64,000 nucleotides of DNA from Nocardia terpenica (GCF_013186535.1 NZ_JABMCZ010000001.1:1-64000); one strand, 5' to 3'; positions 1 through 8,341 are shown, numbered from the stretch's first letter. Notes: generated by a model from the letters alone, not told the origin. Program-made: numbers and translations.

Positions 1-397
1 GCCGCCCGGGCAGCATCGGAATCCGCAACTGCTCGGTGACCTGCGCATCCGCCAGCACCTCATCGGGCAACCCCGTCGGCTCGGGCCCGAACAGCAGCAC
101 ATCCCCCTCGCGATAGGCGATATCGGTATTACGCGTGGTCGCCTTCGCGGTGAACGCGAACACGCGCTCCGGCCGCAGCGTTTTCCAAGCGGCAGCAAGG
201 CTTTCGTGCACCGTGACGGATGCCAGATCGTGGTAATCCAACCCCGCCCGCTTCAACTTGGGCTCCGACAGATCGAACCCCAGCGGCTCGATCAAATGCA
301 GCTCACACCCGGTCCCGGCCGCCAGCCGGATGGCATTACCCGTATTGGGTGGGATACGAGGCTCGAAGAACACCAGATGAAGCACGGCCACAAGCAT
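1..397 (-). CDS. trmL: tRNA (cytidine(34)-2'-O)-methyltransferase, SPOUT family, 3' end cut off by the window
   Basis: The partial reverse-strand frame reads MLVAVLHLVFFEPRIPPNTG near its start, followed by NAIRLAAGTGCELHLIEPLGF. This is the N-terminal signature of TrmL-like SPOUT methyltransferases, which modify the ribose of the wobble base in tRNA-Leu. Further in, LLFGPEPTGLP matches the conserved SAM-binding knot region with its glycine-rich loop. About 132 residues are present, and the last residues lie before base 1. The start is the ATG at 397. A GTG at 385 would give the more usual short N-terminus (VLHLVFFEP) and cannot be excluded. The gene is divergent from the DUF3017 gene, 30 bp away. 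Confidence 0.88.
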   Translation of the reverse strand, partial: MLVAVLHLVFFEPRIPPNTGNAIRLAAGTGCELHLIEPLGFDLSEPKLKRAGLDYHDLASVTVHESLAAAWKTLRPERVFAFTAKATTRNTDIAYREGDVLLFGPEPTGLPDEVLADAQVTEQLRIPMLPGR

Positions 398-427
398 GGC
401 ATGGGGTGAGGATGCGAGAATTGGGGC

Positions 428-745
428 GTGACCGAAGCCTCCGTGACACCCGCGTATCGCACCGGTCCGGTGGGCCGCTTTTTCCGGACGCATCTGCCCA
501 TGCTGTTGGTGGTGGCGGTGCTGGTGGTTGCCGTGGTGTTCGTGGCGCAGGACCGGTGGCGGCGCGGGGCGCTCTTTATCGGGGGTGGTGCGCTGCTGGC
601 GTCGGCGCTGCGGCTGTGCTTGCCCACCGCGCGGGTCGGGCTGCTGGCGGTGCGCAGCAAGCCGTTCGATGTCGGCGCGTATGCCGTGCTCGGCGGGGGC
701 ATCATCGCGCTGGCGGCGACGATCACGCTCGTCGGCGTGAGCTGA
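428..745 (+). CDS. DUF3017 family small membrane protein
   Basis: This is a 105-residue protein with three hydrophobic segments, at about residues 22-40, 47-63 and 82-103, separated by short basic loops (QDRWRRG and RSKPFD). Length, topology and position fit the DUF3017 family of actinobacterial inner-membrane proteins (the Rv3355c type), which usually lies beside folD or trmL. No function is known to me. The start is the GTG at 428. The stop lies 14 bp from the converging metX stop. Confidence 0.75.
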   Translation: MTEASVTPAYRTGPVGRFFRTHLPMLLVVAVLVVAVVFVAQDRWRRGALFIGGGALLASALRLCLPTARVGLLAVRSKPFDVGAYAVLGGGIIALAATITLVGVS

Positions 746-759
746 GCCGCGTCGGTCGG

Positions 760-1917
760 TCAGGCGCGCAAGCGGCGCGCCGTTCGCGCCAGGTCCATCG
801 TCTCGCCCAGCAGCTTGCCGACCGCCTCGGTTTCGGTGAGGAATCCGTCGTGCCCGTCGCGGGAGCGCACGACCTCGAGGCCCTTGCAGCCGGGCAGCAG
901 ATCGGCCAGCTCCTGCTGGGTACGCAGCGGATACAGCCGATCAGAGTCGACGCCGCCGACGATGCACGGCACCGGCGTCGCCGCCAGTGCCGCCGCCACG
1001 CCGCCGCGGCCGCGGCCGATGTCGTGCCGGTTCATGGCCTCGGTCAGCAGCACGTAGGTGGCCGGGTCGAAGCGCGCGACCAGCTTCTCGGCCTGGTACT
1101 CCAGGTAGCTCTGCACCGCGTAACGTCCACCGTTCCAAGGGTTCTCCGCGCCCTGGGCGTTGTTCTCGAAACGATGGTCGAGCTCGAACTCGGTGCGGTA
1201 GGTCAGGTGCGCGATGCGCCGGGCGATGCCCATGCCGGTCGCCGGGGTCCGGCCGGTGCCGTGATAGTCGCCGCCCTGCCAGTCCGGGTCGGCCTTGATC
1301 GCGGCGATCTGCGTGGTCTGGGTGCCGATCTGATCGGCGGTGGCCCGCGCGCCGACGGCCAGTACCAGCGCGGCGTCCATCCGGTCCGGATGGCCGACGA
1401 TCCATTCCAGCACGCGCATGCCACCCATCGAGCCGCCCACCACGGCGGCCAGCCGGTCGATGCCCAGCAGGTCGAACAGCCGCACCTCGGCGTTCACCTG
1501 GTCGCGGATGGAGATCTCGGGAAACCGTGCGCCCCAAGGCTTTCCGTCCGGTGCGAGGGACGCCGGGCCGGTGCTGCCCTTGCAGCCGCCCAGCACGTTG
1601 GTGGCGATCACGCACCACTCGTCGGTGTCGAGCGGGGCGCCCGGCCCCACGATGCCGTCCCACCAGCCCGGCAGCGGGTGCAGTTCGTCGGGCGCGCCGA
1701 CCACGTGCGAATCGCCGGTCAGTGCGTGCTCGACCAGCACGATGTTGTCCAGCTCGGGCGACAGCTCGCCCCAGCGCTGCATGGCCAGCGAGACGTCGGG
1801 CAGCACCGCGCCGTTCTCGAGCCGGAGGTCGCCGATGCCGATGGTGTCGAGCCGCCCGTTCGGCGGCGGCAGCAGCGTGGCCGCCGCCGAACGGGAGGTG
1901 CTCGATTCGATACTCAC
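760..1917 (-). CDS. metX: homoserine O-acetyltransferase
   Basis: This alpha/beta-hydrolase-fold enzyme acetylates L-homoserine with acetyl-CoA, the committed step that feeds MetY. The nucleophile serine lies in GGSMGG (about residue 163), the aspartate in GGVDSDRLYP and the histidine in DGHDGFL near the C-terminus. The conserved NVLGGCKGSTGP block is also present. About 385 residues is normal for the family. It is the second gene of a metY-metX operon. The GTG at 1917 is taken as the start. A TTG at 1923 overlaps the metY stop codon and would also allow translational coupling. The 3' end converges on the DUF3017 gene. Confidence 0.95.
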   Translation of the reverse strand: MSIESSTSRSAAATLLPPPNGRLDTIGIGDLRLENGAVLPDVSLAMQRWGELSPELDNIVLVEHALTGDSHVVGAPDELHPLPGWWDGIVGPGAPLDTDEWCVIATNVLGGCKGSTGPASLAPDGKPWGARFPEISIRDQVNAEVRLFDLLGIDRLAAVVGGSMGGMRVLEWIVGHPDRMDAALVLAVGARATADQIGTQTTQIAAIKADPDWQGGDYHGTGRTPATGMGIARRIAHLTYRTEFELDHRFENNAQGAENPWNGGRYAVQSYLEYQAEKLVARFDPATYVLLTEAMNRHDIGRGRGGVAAALAATPVPCIVGGVDSDRLYPLRTQQELADLLPGCKGLEVVRSRDGHDGFLTETEAVGKLLGETMDLARTARRLRA

Positions 1918-1919
1918 TG

Positions 1920-3254
1920 TCAACGTGCCGCCGCCGCCAGTCCGGCGCGCAGATCGGCCAGGAGGTCGTCGATGCCCTCGATGCCGACGGCCAGGCGGAC
2001 CAGGCCGGGAGTCACGCCGGAGGCCAGCTGCTCCTCGGGGGTCAGCTGCGAATGCGTGGTCGAGGCCGGGTGGATGACGAGGGAACGCACATCCCCGATG
2101 TTAGCCACATGGCTGTGGAGCACTAACGCGTCCACGAACTTCTTGCCCGCGTCCACGCCGCCTGCCAGCTCGAACGACACGATCGCGCTCACGCCCCGGG
2201 GCGCCAGCCGCTTGCCGCGCTCGTACCACGGCGAGGTCGGCAGACCGGCGTAGTAGACGGTCTCGACGCCCGGCTGCTCGCTGAGGAACTCGGCGACCTG
2301 CTGTGCATTGGACACGTGCCGCTCGACCCGCAGGCTCAGCGTCTCCAGCCCCTGGCTGATCAGCCACGCGTTGAACGGCGAGACCGCCGCGCCCAGATCG
2401 CGCAGCAGCTGCACCCGCGCCTTGAGCGCATAGGCAGGTGCACCGAGCTCGGCGAACACCACGCCGTGGTAGCTCGGATCCGGCACGGTGAAGCCCGGAT
2501 ACCGCGACTGTCCGCTCGCATCCCGCACGGTCCAGTCGAAGGTGCCGCCGTCCACGATCACCCCGGCGATGGCCGACCCGTGCCCGCCGAGGTACTTGGT
2601 GGCCGAGTGCACCACGATGTCCGCGCCGTGGCGCAGCGGCTGGATGAGATATGGCGTGGCCGCGGTGTTGTCGACGATCAGCGGCAGCCCGGCCGAATGC
2701 CCGACCTCGGCGATGCCCGGAATGTCGAGGATGGAGCTGCTCGGGTTGGCGATGGTCTCGCCGTAGAGCGCCTTGGTGTTGGGCCGGATCGCGGCCTTCC
2801 ACTGCTCCAGATCGTCGGGATCGTCGACGAAGCCGACCTCGATGCCCAGCTTGGGCAGCGTGTAGTGGAACAGGTTGTAGGTGCCGCCGTACAGGTGCGG
2901 GCTGGACACGATGTGATCGCCCGCTGCCGCCAGATTGAGGATGGCCAGCGTCTCCGCGGCCTGCCCGGACGCCAGCAGCAGCGCCGCGACGCCGCCCTCC
3001 AGCGCGGCGATGCGCTGCTCCACCACGTCCTGGGTGGGGTTCATGATGCGCGTGTAGATATTGCCCGGCTCGGCGAGGCCGAACAGTGCCGCGGCGTGAT
3101 CGGTGTCGCGGAAGGCATAGGAGGTGGTCTGATAGATCGGCAGCGCCCGGGCGCTGGTGCTGCCGTCGGGGGTCTGGCCCGCGTGGATCTGCTTGGTGTC
3201 GAAGCTCCACTCCGCCGGATCGAGGGCGGGTGTGGACGCGGTCGAGTCAGTCAT
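1920..3254 (-). CDS. metY: O-acetylhomoserine aminocarboxypropyltransferase (sulfhydrylase)
   Basis: This PLP-dependent enzyme of the Cys/Met metabolism family combines O-acetylhomoserine with sulfide, or another sulfur donor, to make homocysteine. The PLP-binding lysine is in HSATKYLGGHG (about residue 218), and TSYAFRDTDHAAALF and SGQAAETLAI are family blocks. The 444 residues are full length. The start is the ATG at 3254. It is the first gene of the metY-metX operon. The upstream leader carries both a SAM-IV riboswitch and a polycysteine leader peptide, so expression probably responds to both methionine/SAM and cysteine status. Confidence 0.95.
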   Translation of the reverse strand: MTDSTASTPALDPAEWSFDTKQIHAGQTPDGSTSARALPIYQTTSYAFRDTDHAAALFGLAEPGNIYTRIMNPTQDVVEQRIAALEGGVAALLLASGQAAETLAILNLAAAGDHIVSSPHLYGGTYNLFHYTLPKLGIEVGFVDDPDDLEQWKAAIRPNTKALYGETIANPSSSILDIPGIAEVGHSAGLPLIVDNTAATPYLIQPLRHGADIVVHSATKYLGGHGSAIAGVIVDGGTFDWTVRDASGQSRYPGFTVPDPSYHGVVFAELGAPAYALKARVQLLRDLGAAVSPFNAWLISQGLETLSLRVERHVSNAQQVAEFLSEQPGVETVYYAGLPTSPWYERGKRLAPRGVSAIVSFELAGGVDAGKKFVDALVLHSHVANIGDVRSLVIHPASTTHSQLTPEEQLASGVTPGLVRLAVGIEGIDDLLADLRAGLAAAAR

Positions 3255-3296
3255 GGGGGTACTCCGGGAGCGTCGCCGAGACTCGGCGTGGGGATG

Positions 3297-3332
3297 TTAT
3301 CGGGGTTCGAAAGATGAACAGCAACAACACAT
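3297..3332 (-). CDS. tetracysteine leader peptide upstream of metY (MCCCCSSFEPR)
   Basis: This is an 11-codon open frame between the riboswitch and metY on the metY strand. It starts with ATG, followed at once by four cysteine codons (TGT TGT TGC TGT), and ends in TAA. A near-perfect Shine-Dalgarno sequence (AGGAGG, 3341-3346) lies 8 nt upstream of the ATG, so translation looks very likely. Polycysteine leader ORFs acting as cysteine-responsive attenuators are known in mycobacteria. I infer the same role here: stalling at the Cys run when cysteinyl-tRNA is low would alter folding of the 42-nt stretch before metY. The Shine-Dalgarno sequence lies at the 3' edge of the SAM-IV aptamer, so the two signals may act in series. 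Confidence 0.8.
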   Translation of the reverse strand: MCCCCSSFEPR

Positions 3333-3349
3333 GTGGATGACCTCCTGAA

Positions 3350-3465
3350 AGTCGCGCTTGCCCTCGGCTTTCGAGAGCCCGGTCATCACCCGGAGCACCC
3401 CACCGCAACAGGAGGGTTGCCGGCCAGCAAGCCGGGGCTTAGCGCTGGCACTCATGACCTGACGA
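3350..3465 (-). promoter_or_regulatory. SAM-IV riboswitch
   Basis: Read on the metY strand, the segment begins GGTCATGAGTGCCAGCG, continues with an AAGCCCCGGCTTGCTGGCCGG-like block split into two helices, then CAACCCTCC, then GGTGGGGTGCTCCGGGTGATGACC, and ends in a GGCAAGCGCG pseudoknot-like segment. The GGTCAT and ATGACC ends pair to close the P1 helix. This order is that of the SAM-IV aptamer found upstream of actinobacterial metY and related genes. Binding of S-adenosylmethionine normally turns expression off. A covariance-model search was not run. Confidence 0.88.
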
Positions 3466-4182
3466 ACATGGTAACGGATGCCCCACGCACAGAGCGAGCG
3501 GTTCCCGAGCCAGCCCCCCACCCCACCCACCCGAACGCCGAAAACCGCACGGCCACACAGGAATTAGCCGCAGCCGCCCGGAAGCCCGGTGCAACCTCCC
3601 ACCCCGATCCGCATTGCACTCCCGCTCAGCTGGCCCAAACGACATCGGGTTCCACTAGGGTCGCCAAGCGATATCCCACCCCTGCCCTGGTACCCAGCGG
3701 TATCGCGCTCCCTACTAGGTGGCGAGTGCGTTGCCGACCGCAGCTCGGTCGGTCCGCCGTCGGCCCCTGCGCAATCGGTCCGGCTTGCGGGCGGACAGCT
3801 GGGCAGCCGATGCGTTGCCGAATGCCCTTCGGTGGGTCGGCGATCAAGGTCTGCGTGAGCCCGTCGACTATGTCGAGCACCTGGTCGTGGCTGTCTGGTT
3901 GCTCACACCCCGATCGCGGTCATATGCGGAGGCGGAGGTCAGGGGCTCGGGCGGTCCGGGCGGGCTGCTATCGGCCCCCGCGCAATCGGTTCGGCCACCC
4001 CTGAACAGGACGGTGCCTGGAAGCGGGGAGAGGCGAACCAGTACGCTTGTCTTGTTTAGCACCTCGAGTCTCGCGGACAATGCGGGGCGTATACGTTGTC
4101 TGTTGAACAGCTGGGGTCCGCTCACAAGCGTGTTCGCCTGGTTGTGCAATGGGAGCACCTTCCTAGGAGGACACGAAGATCC
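3466..4182. other. 717-bp intergenic region between the met leader and icd, no supported gene
   Basis: No open frame here has family-like composition or a convincing ribosome binding site. The stretch should hold the metY promoter at its left end and the icd promoter at its right end. One feature stands out: a 25-bp imperfect direct repeat with two mismatches at 3760-3784 and 3971-3995, both reading TCGGCCCC(T/C)GCGCAATCGG. The icd Shine-Dalgarno AGGAGG is at 4165-4170. Confidence 0.5.
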
Positions 4183-5400
4183 ATGTCCAAGATCAAGGTT
4201 GAAGGGACCGTCGTCGAACTCGACGGCGACGAGATGACTCGGATCATCTGGCAGTTCATCAAGGACAAGCTGATCCACCCGTACCTCGACATCGACCTCG
4301 AGTACTACGACCTGGGTATCGAATACCGGGACAAGACCGACGACCAGGTGACCGTCGACGCCGCCAACGCCATCAAGAAGCACGGCGTGGGCGTCAAATG
4401 CGCCACCATCACCCCCGACGAGGCGCGTGTCGAGGAGTTCGGCCTCAAGAAGATGTGGCGGTCGCCCAACGGCACCATCCGCAACATCCTCGGCGGCACC
4501 ATCTTCCGCGCCCCGATCATCATCTCCAACGTGCCGCGCCTGGTGCCGGGCTGGACCAAGCCGATCATCATCGGCCGTCACGCCTTCGGTGACCAGTACC
4601 GCGCCACCGATTTCAAGGTGCACCAGGCGGGCACCGTCACCCTCACCTTCACCCCCGAGGACGGCAGCGAGCCGATCGTCCACGAGGTCGTGAAGGTTCC
4701 CGAGGACGGCGGCGTCGTCATGGGCATGTACAACTTCAAGAAGTCCATCGAGGACTTCGCGCGGGCGTCGATGAACTACGGCCTGCAGCAGAACTACCCG
4801 GTCTACCTCTCCACCAAGAACACGATCCTGAAGGCCTACGACGGCATGTTCAAGGACACGTTCCAGGAGATCTACGAGACCGAGTTCAAGGACCAGTTCG
4901 ACGCCGCGGGCCTCACCTACGAGCACCGCCTCATCGACGACATGGTCGCCTCCGCCCTGAAGTGGGAGGGCGGCTATGTGTGGGCCTGTAAGAACTACGA
5001 CGGCGACGTGCAGTCCGACACCGTGGCGCAGGGCTTCGGCTCGCTGGGCCTGATGACCTCGGTGCTGCTCACCCCGGACGGCCGGACCTGCGAGGCCGAG
5101 GCCGCGCACGGCACCGTGACCCGTCACTTCCGCCAGCACCAGGCGGGCAAGCCGACCTCCACCAACCCGATCGCCTCGATCTTCGCGTGGACCCGCGGCA
5201 TCGCTCATCGCGGCAAGCTGGACAACACCCCCGAGGTCATCGGCTTCGCGCAGACCCTCGAGGACGTCGTCATCAAGACCGTCGAGAACGGCCAGATGAC
5301 CAAGGACCTGGCGCTGCTGGTCGGCGGCGATCAGGGTTATCTGACCACCGAGGAATTCCTCGGTGCTCTCGACGCCAACCTGGCGCGCGAGCTGCGCTAG
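4183..5400 (+). CDS. icd: NADP-dependent isocitrate dehydrogenase, homodimeric type
   Basis: The enzyme oxidatively decarboxylates isocitrate to 2-oxoglutarate in the TCA cycle, making NADPH. The 405-residue protein starts MSKIKVEGTVVELDGDEMTR. It carries the substrate-phosphate and isocitrate-binding block SPNGTIRNILGGT, the metal-binding region around YDGDVQSD and the NADP-binding segment AAHGTVTRH. This is the eukaryote-like homodimeric class (Rv3339c type), not the monomeric type. AGGAGG lies 12 nt before the ATG at 4183. The frame stays open upstream to 4096, but that extension lacks conserved sequence. A strong terminator follows. Confidence 0.97.
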   Translation: MSKIKVEGTVVELDGDEMTRIIWQFIKDKLIHPYLDIDLEYYDLGIEYRDKTDDQVTVDAANAIKKHGVGVKCATITPDEARVEEFGLKKMWRSPNGTIRNILGGTIFRAPIIISNVPRLVPGWTKPIIIGRHAFGDQYRATDFKVHQAGTVTLTFTPEDGSEPIVHEVVKVPEDGGVVMGMYNFKKSIEDFARASMNYGLQQNYPVYLSTKNTILKAYDGMFKDTFQEIYETEFKDQFDAAGLTYEHRLIDDMVASALKWEGGYVWACKNYDGDVQSDTVAQGFGSLGLMTSVLLTPDGRTCEAEAAHGTVTRHFRQHQAGKPTSTNPIASIFAWTRGIAHRGKLDNTPEVIGFAQTLEDVVIKTVENGQMTKDLALLVGGDQGYLTTEEFLGALDANLARELR

Positions 5401-5456
5401 CGCGGCACCCCACATCGTTCCGGGTGTGCAAAGGTCGGAACGACGTGAGAGACGTC

Positions 5457-5507
5457 CGGGCACCCGCCCCCACCGCTCGAGGTGGTCGCGGGTGCCCGAA
5501 TTGTTTT
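5457..5507 (+). terminator. intrinsic terminator after icd
   Basis: An 11-bp perfect inverted repeat, CGGGCACCCGC (5457-5467) and GCGGGTGCCCG (5488-5498), is followed by AATTGTTTT. Its place just after icd and its T-rich tail fit a Rho-independent terminator. Confidence 0.85.
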
Positions 5508-5535
5508 ACGGATCAGTAGGATTCATCGGCCGGTC

Positions 5536-5606
5536 GATTCCGGCAAAAAGCGCGCCGGAATGACGGAGAAGCGCGCCGGATGACGGAGAGGCGCGCGCCG
5601 GAATGG
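5536..5606 (+). repeat. head-and-tail palindromic repeat, locus 1
   Basis: The head (5537-5561) has arms ATTCCGGC and GCCGGAAT around an AAAAAGCGC loop, a variant of the family loop CAAAAGCAT. Two tail units follow on the right, each with a GCGCGCCGG-type arm copy and a TGACGGAGA-like spacer. The copy lies between the icd terminator and the promoter region of the MFS gene. Confidence 0.8.
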
Positions 5607-5814
5607 CGGACGGTGCGCGAAGCGCCCGTGATCTCCGCGACAGCGGCCGATTTTCCGGCGCTCGTGCAGCAACTCGATTCCGGGTGAAAGTAGTTCTCCG
5701 CCAACAGTGTTCGGGTATGTGCGGGAGTGGTCCGCAGGCGGGCATCCGACCGGTGAGTGAGATCACGTTTGGTGGGGGTATCGAGGTCCCTACCTGCCGT
5801 GTTGCGCTTTAATC

Positions 5815-7113
5815 GTGGCCTCACCGAATGTGCCCGAAGTGGCCTACCCAGACACCGCGCCCTCCGCCGTGCTCCCGCACGGCCACCCCGACGCGCCCGC
5901 GCGAACCAACTGGCACATCCCGGCAATGCTGGCGTTGGCGCTGGGCGGTTTCGGCATCGGCACCACAGAATTCGTCACCATGGGTTTGCTGCCGGATATT
6001 GCGCGCGCCCTCCACGTCTCCGAACCCACTGCCGGGCATGCCGTTTCGGCCTATGCCCTTGGCGTGGTCGTCGGCGCCCCGCTGCTCGCCGCGCTGTGTG
6101 CGCGCATGCCGCGCAAGCGCCTGCTCATGGCGCTCATGATCGCGTTCACCCTGGGCAATGTGGCCTCGGTGATCGCGCCCAGCTTCGATACCCTGATGCT
6201 CGCCCGCTTCGTCTCGGGCCTGCCGCACGGCGCCTACTTCGGCGTCGCCTCGCTGGCCGCCGCGACACTCGCCCCGGTGGGGCAGCGGGCCAAAGCGGTT
6301 GCCGCAGTTATGCTGGGCTTGAGCGCCGCCAATGTTGTCGGCGTTCCCGCGGCCACCTGGCTGGGCCAGCATCTCGGCTGGCGGGATGCCTATATCGTGG
6401 TCGCCGTCATCGGCCTGGCGACCGTGCTGGCCATCGGCCGCTTCGTGCCGGAACTCACCGGCGTGCGAGTCACCGATCCGCGGACCGAGCTCGGTGCGCT
6501 GCGCCGCCCGCAGGTTCTGCTCACGTTGCTGGTGGGCGCGGTCGGCTTCGGCGGCATGTTCGCGGTGTACACCTTCATCGCGACCACCCTCACCGATGTG
6601 TCGCACATGTCGATCGGATTGGTGCCGGTGGTGCTGATGCTGTTCGGCCTCGGCATGATCGCCGGGAACATCCTGGGTGGCGTGCTCGCCGACCGCGGCG
6701 TCGACCGCGCGATCTACGTCTCGATGATCTCGACGGTGGTCATCCTCGGCGGTTTCGTTGCCGCCGCGCACAACCCGATCACCGCCGCGCTGGGCGCGTT
6801 CTTCGTCGGCGCCTGCGGCGCCTCGCTGGGCCCCGGCCTGCAGACCCGCCTGATGGACGTGGCCCACGATGCCCAGAGCCTGGCCGCCGCCCTCAACCAC
6901 GCCGCGCTGAACATGGCCAACGCCTCGGGCGCGTGGCTGGGCGGCGTGGTGATCGCCGCCGGGCTGGGGTACACCGCTCCGGCTGCCGTGGGCGCGATGC
7001 TCGCTGTCGCGGGGGTGGTGTTGTTCACCGTGACGGTGTGGTTCGCCAAGCGCGGCTCGGTATCGACCGAATGCACTCCATTGGAGACCGTTGCCGAAGG
7101 GGAGTGCTTCTAG
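5815..7113 (+). CDS. MFS transporter, DHA1 family (AraJ/sugar-efflux-like)
   Basis: The 432-residue protein has 12 predicted membrane segments and MFS signatures: a GFGIGTTEFVTMGLLPDI first helix, the loop 2-3 region with ARMPRKRLL, and ARFVSGLPHGAYFG in helix 4. The GTTEF and PHGAYFG motifs are typical of the AraJ/NepI/sugar-efflux type of DHA1 exporter. The substrate cannot be read from sequence. The GTG at 5815 is taken as the start. No clear Shine-Dalgarno sequence precedes it, so the mRNA may be leaderless. A TetR gene follows after 59 bp. Confidence 0.85.
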   Translation: MASPNVPEVAYPDTAPSAVLPHGHPDAPARTNWHIPAMLALALGGFGIGTTEFVTMGLLPDIARALHVSEPTAGHAVSAYALGVVVGAPLLAALCARMPRKRLLMALMIAFTLGNVASVIAPSFDTLMLARFVSGLPHGAYFGVASLAAATLAPVGQRAKAVAAVMLGLSAANVVGVPAATWLGQHLGWRDAYIVVAVIGLATVLAIGRFVPELTGVRVTDPRTELGALRRPQVLLTLLVGAVGFGGMFAVYTFIATTLTDVSHMSIGLVPVVLMLFGLGMIAGNILGGVLADRGVDRAIYVSMISTVVILGGFVAAAHNPITAALGAFFVGACGASLGPGLQTRLMDVAHDAQSLAAALNHAALNMANASGAWLGGVVIAAGLGYTAPAAVGAMLAVAGVVLFTVTVWFAKRGSVSTECTPLETVAEGECF

Positions 7114-7172
7114 ACCTCCGATCGCCCTCGCCATTTCCGTTCAGACCTGCATGAAAGTGTAGAATTCGCGAA

Positions 7173-7817
7173 ATGACCAGGTCCGTCGCACCCAAGCCGC
7201 AGCGTCGCACGCAGGAGCAGCGGAGTAGTGAGATGCGGGTGCGGTTGCTGGACGCGACCATCGACTGCCTGGTCGAGTACGGATATGCGGGGACCACGAC
7301 GCCGCGGGTGGCCGAGCGGGCCGGGGTGACGCGGGGGGCGCAGGTGCATCATTTCGGGTCCAAGACGGATCTGGTGGTGGCGGCGATCAGTCACCTCGCG
7401 CAGCGGCGCACCGAGGCGGCCATGCAGGAGCTCGGCCGGGTGCGGGTGGGCGACGACCCGATCGGGCAGGTGCTCGACTCGCTGTGGGCGCTGCATCAGG
7501 GCCCGCTGTTCGTCGCCGCGATGGAGCTGTGGGTGGCGGGCCGCACCGATCCCGTGCTCGCCGCGGAGGTGGAGAAGGTCGAGCCGTTCGTCAACAATGC
7601 CGTCCTGATGGCCGTGGCCCGATTCGTCCCGGACGAGTTGCGCCGCAAGGAGGCTCGCGACTTCGTCTACACCGCCATGGACGCCCTGCGCGGCATCCTG
7701 GTCTCCACCTTCATCTCCTCCGACTCCGACCGCGCCCACCGCCGCTGGGAACGCGCCTCCGCCCACCTCCGCCGCGCCGCCGAGTCGACCCTGCCGGGCC
7801 TCGGCATGACGGATTAG
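7173..7817 (+). CDS. TetR family transcriptional regulator
   Basis: The 214-residue protein has an N-terminal helix-turn-helix at about residues 25-70 (YGYAGTTTPRVAERAGVTRG followed by AQVHHFGSKTDLVVAA), the usual TetR DNA-binding domain. The helical C-terminal ligand domain is not diagnostic. It lies 59 bp after the MFS exporter on the same strand and may control it, which is inferred from position only. The start is the ATG at 7173. Confidence 0.88.
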   Translation: MTRSVAPKPQRRTQEQRSSEMRVRLLDATIDCLVEYGYAGTTTPRVAERAGVTRGAQVHHFGSKTDLVVAAISHLAQRRTEAAMQELGRVRVGDDPIGQVLDSLWALHQGPLFVAAMELWVAGRTDPVLAAEVEKVEPFVNNAVLMAVARFVPDELRRKEARDFVYTAMDALRGILVSTFISSDSDRAHRRWERASAHLRRAAESTLPGLGMTD

Positions 7818-7887
7818 CGCGACATCCGGGTCTGACTTACCCGTCCGGCGGGCGCGGGTCGCCCGCCATTCGATACGGCCAGCCCGT

Positions 7888-8180
7888 CGTTCCGGCGTGG
7901 CCTGCACTTTCGCTCCGGAGTGGCCTGTTTCGTTCCGGCGTGGCCTGCACCTTCGTTCCGGCGTGGCTCACTCGTCGTTCCGGCGTGGCTCACTCGTCGT
8001 TCCGGCGTGGCTCACTCGTCGTTCCGGCGTGGCTCACTCGTCGCTCCAGCGTGACTCACCCGTCTTTCCGGCGTAGCTCACCGTCGTTCCGGCATGCTTT
8101 TGGCCGGAATCGGGAGAGATTCCGGCCAAAAGCATGCCGGAATCTTGGGTGGGAAGCATGCCGGAATCTTGGGTGGGGTC
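7888..8180. repeat. head-and-tail palindromic repeat, locus 2: two back-to-back heads with tails on both sides
   Basis: Head 1 (8087-8109, minus orientation) has a tail of about nine 20-23 bp units to its left (7888-8086), each built as CGTTCCGGCGTGG plus a CTCACTCGT- or CCTGCACTT-like spacer. Head 2 (8118-8144, plus orientation; arms GATTCCGGC/GCCGGAATC, loop CAAAAGCAT) has a short tail of about one and a half units to its right. Only 8 bp separate the heads. The locus fills the gap between the TetR gene and the thiolase promoter. Confidence 0.9.
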
Positions 8181-8253
8181 TGGCGTTTTGTGGCCGCCGA
8201 CCGGGCGGGCGGGCAGGTGCGACAACTCTTCGGAAAACTTCTCTTGCCATGTT

Positions 8254-8271
8254 ACATACAGCTCTGTATGT
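8254..8271. promoter_or_regulatory. perfect palindromic operator upstream of the acyl-CoA operon
   Basis: The site is ACATACAGCTCTGTATGT: two perfect 8-bp arms around CT, in an AT-rich pocket 70 bp before the thiolase start. Length, symmetry and position fit a TetR-type operator that controls the five-gene acyl-CoA module. No second copy was seen beside the TetR genes in this window, so the cognate regulator is unknown. Confidence 0.65.
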
Positions 8272-8341
8272 TTGTTTCTAGTCCGGTTCGGATGGATCGT
8301 CCATGTCGTCGCGCGGTCGGCGGCCAGATGTGAGGAGTTCG

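Noticed and set aside
220..2253. 677-codon open frame on the plus strand over metX and metY
   Set aside because: It lies opposite two clear enzymes, is very rich in Arg, Ala, Gly and His, and shows no domain. Such mirror frames are expected in high-GC DNA.
3626..3880. 84-codon minus-strand frame in the met-icd gap
   Set aside because: It has no ribosome binding site, no family-like sequence, and a composition like other chance frames in the gap.
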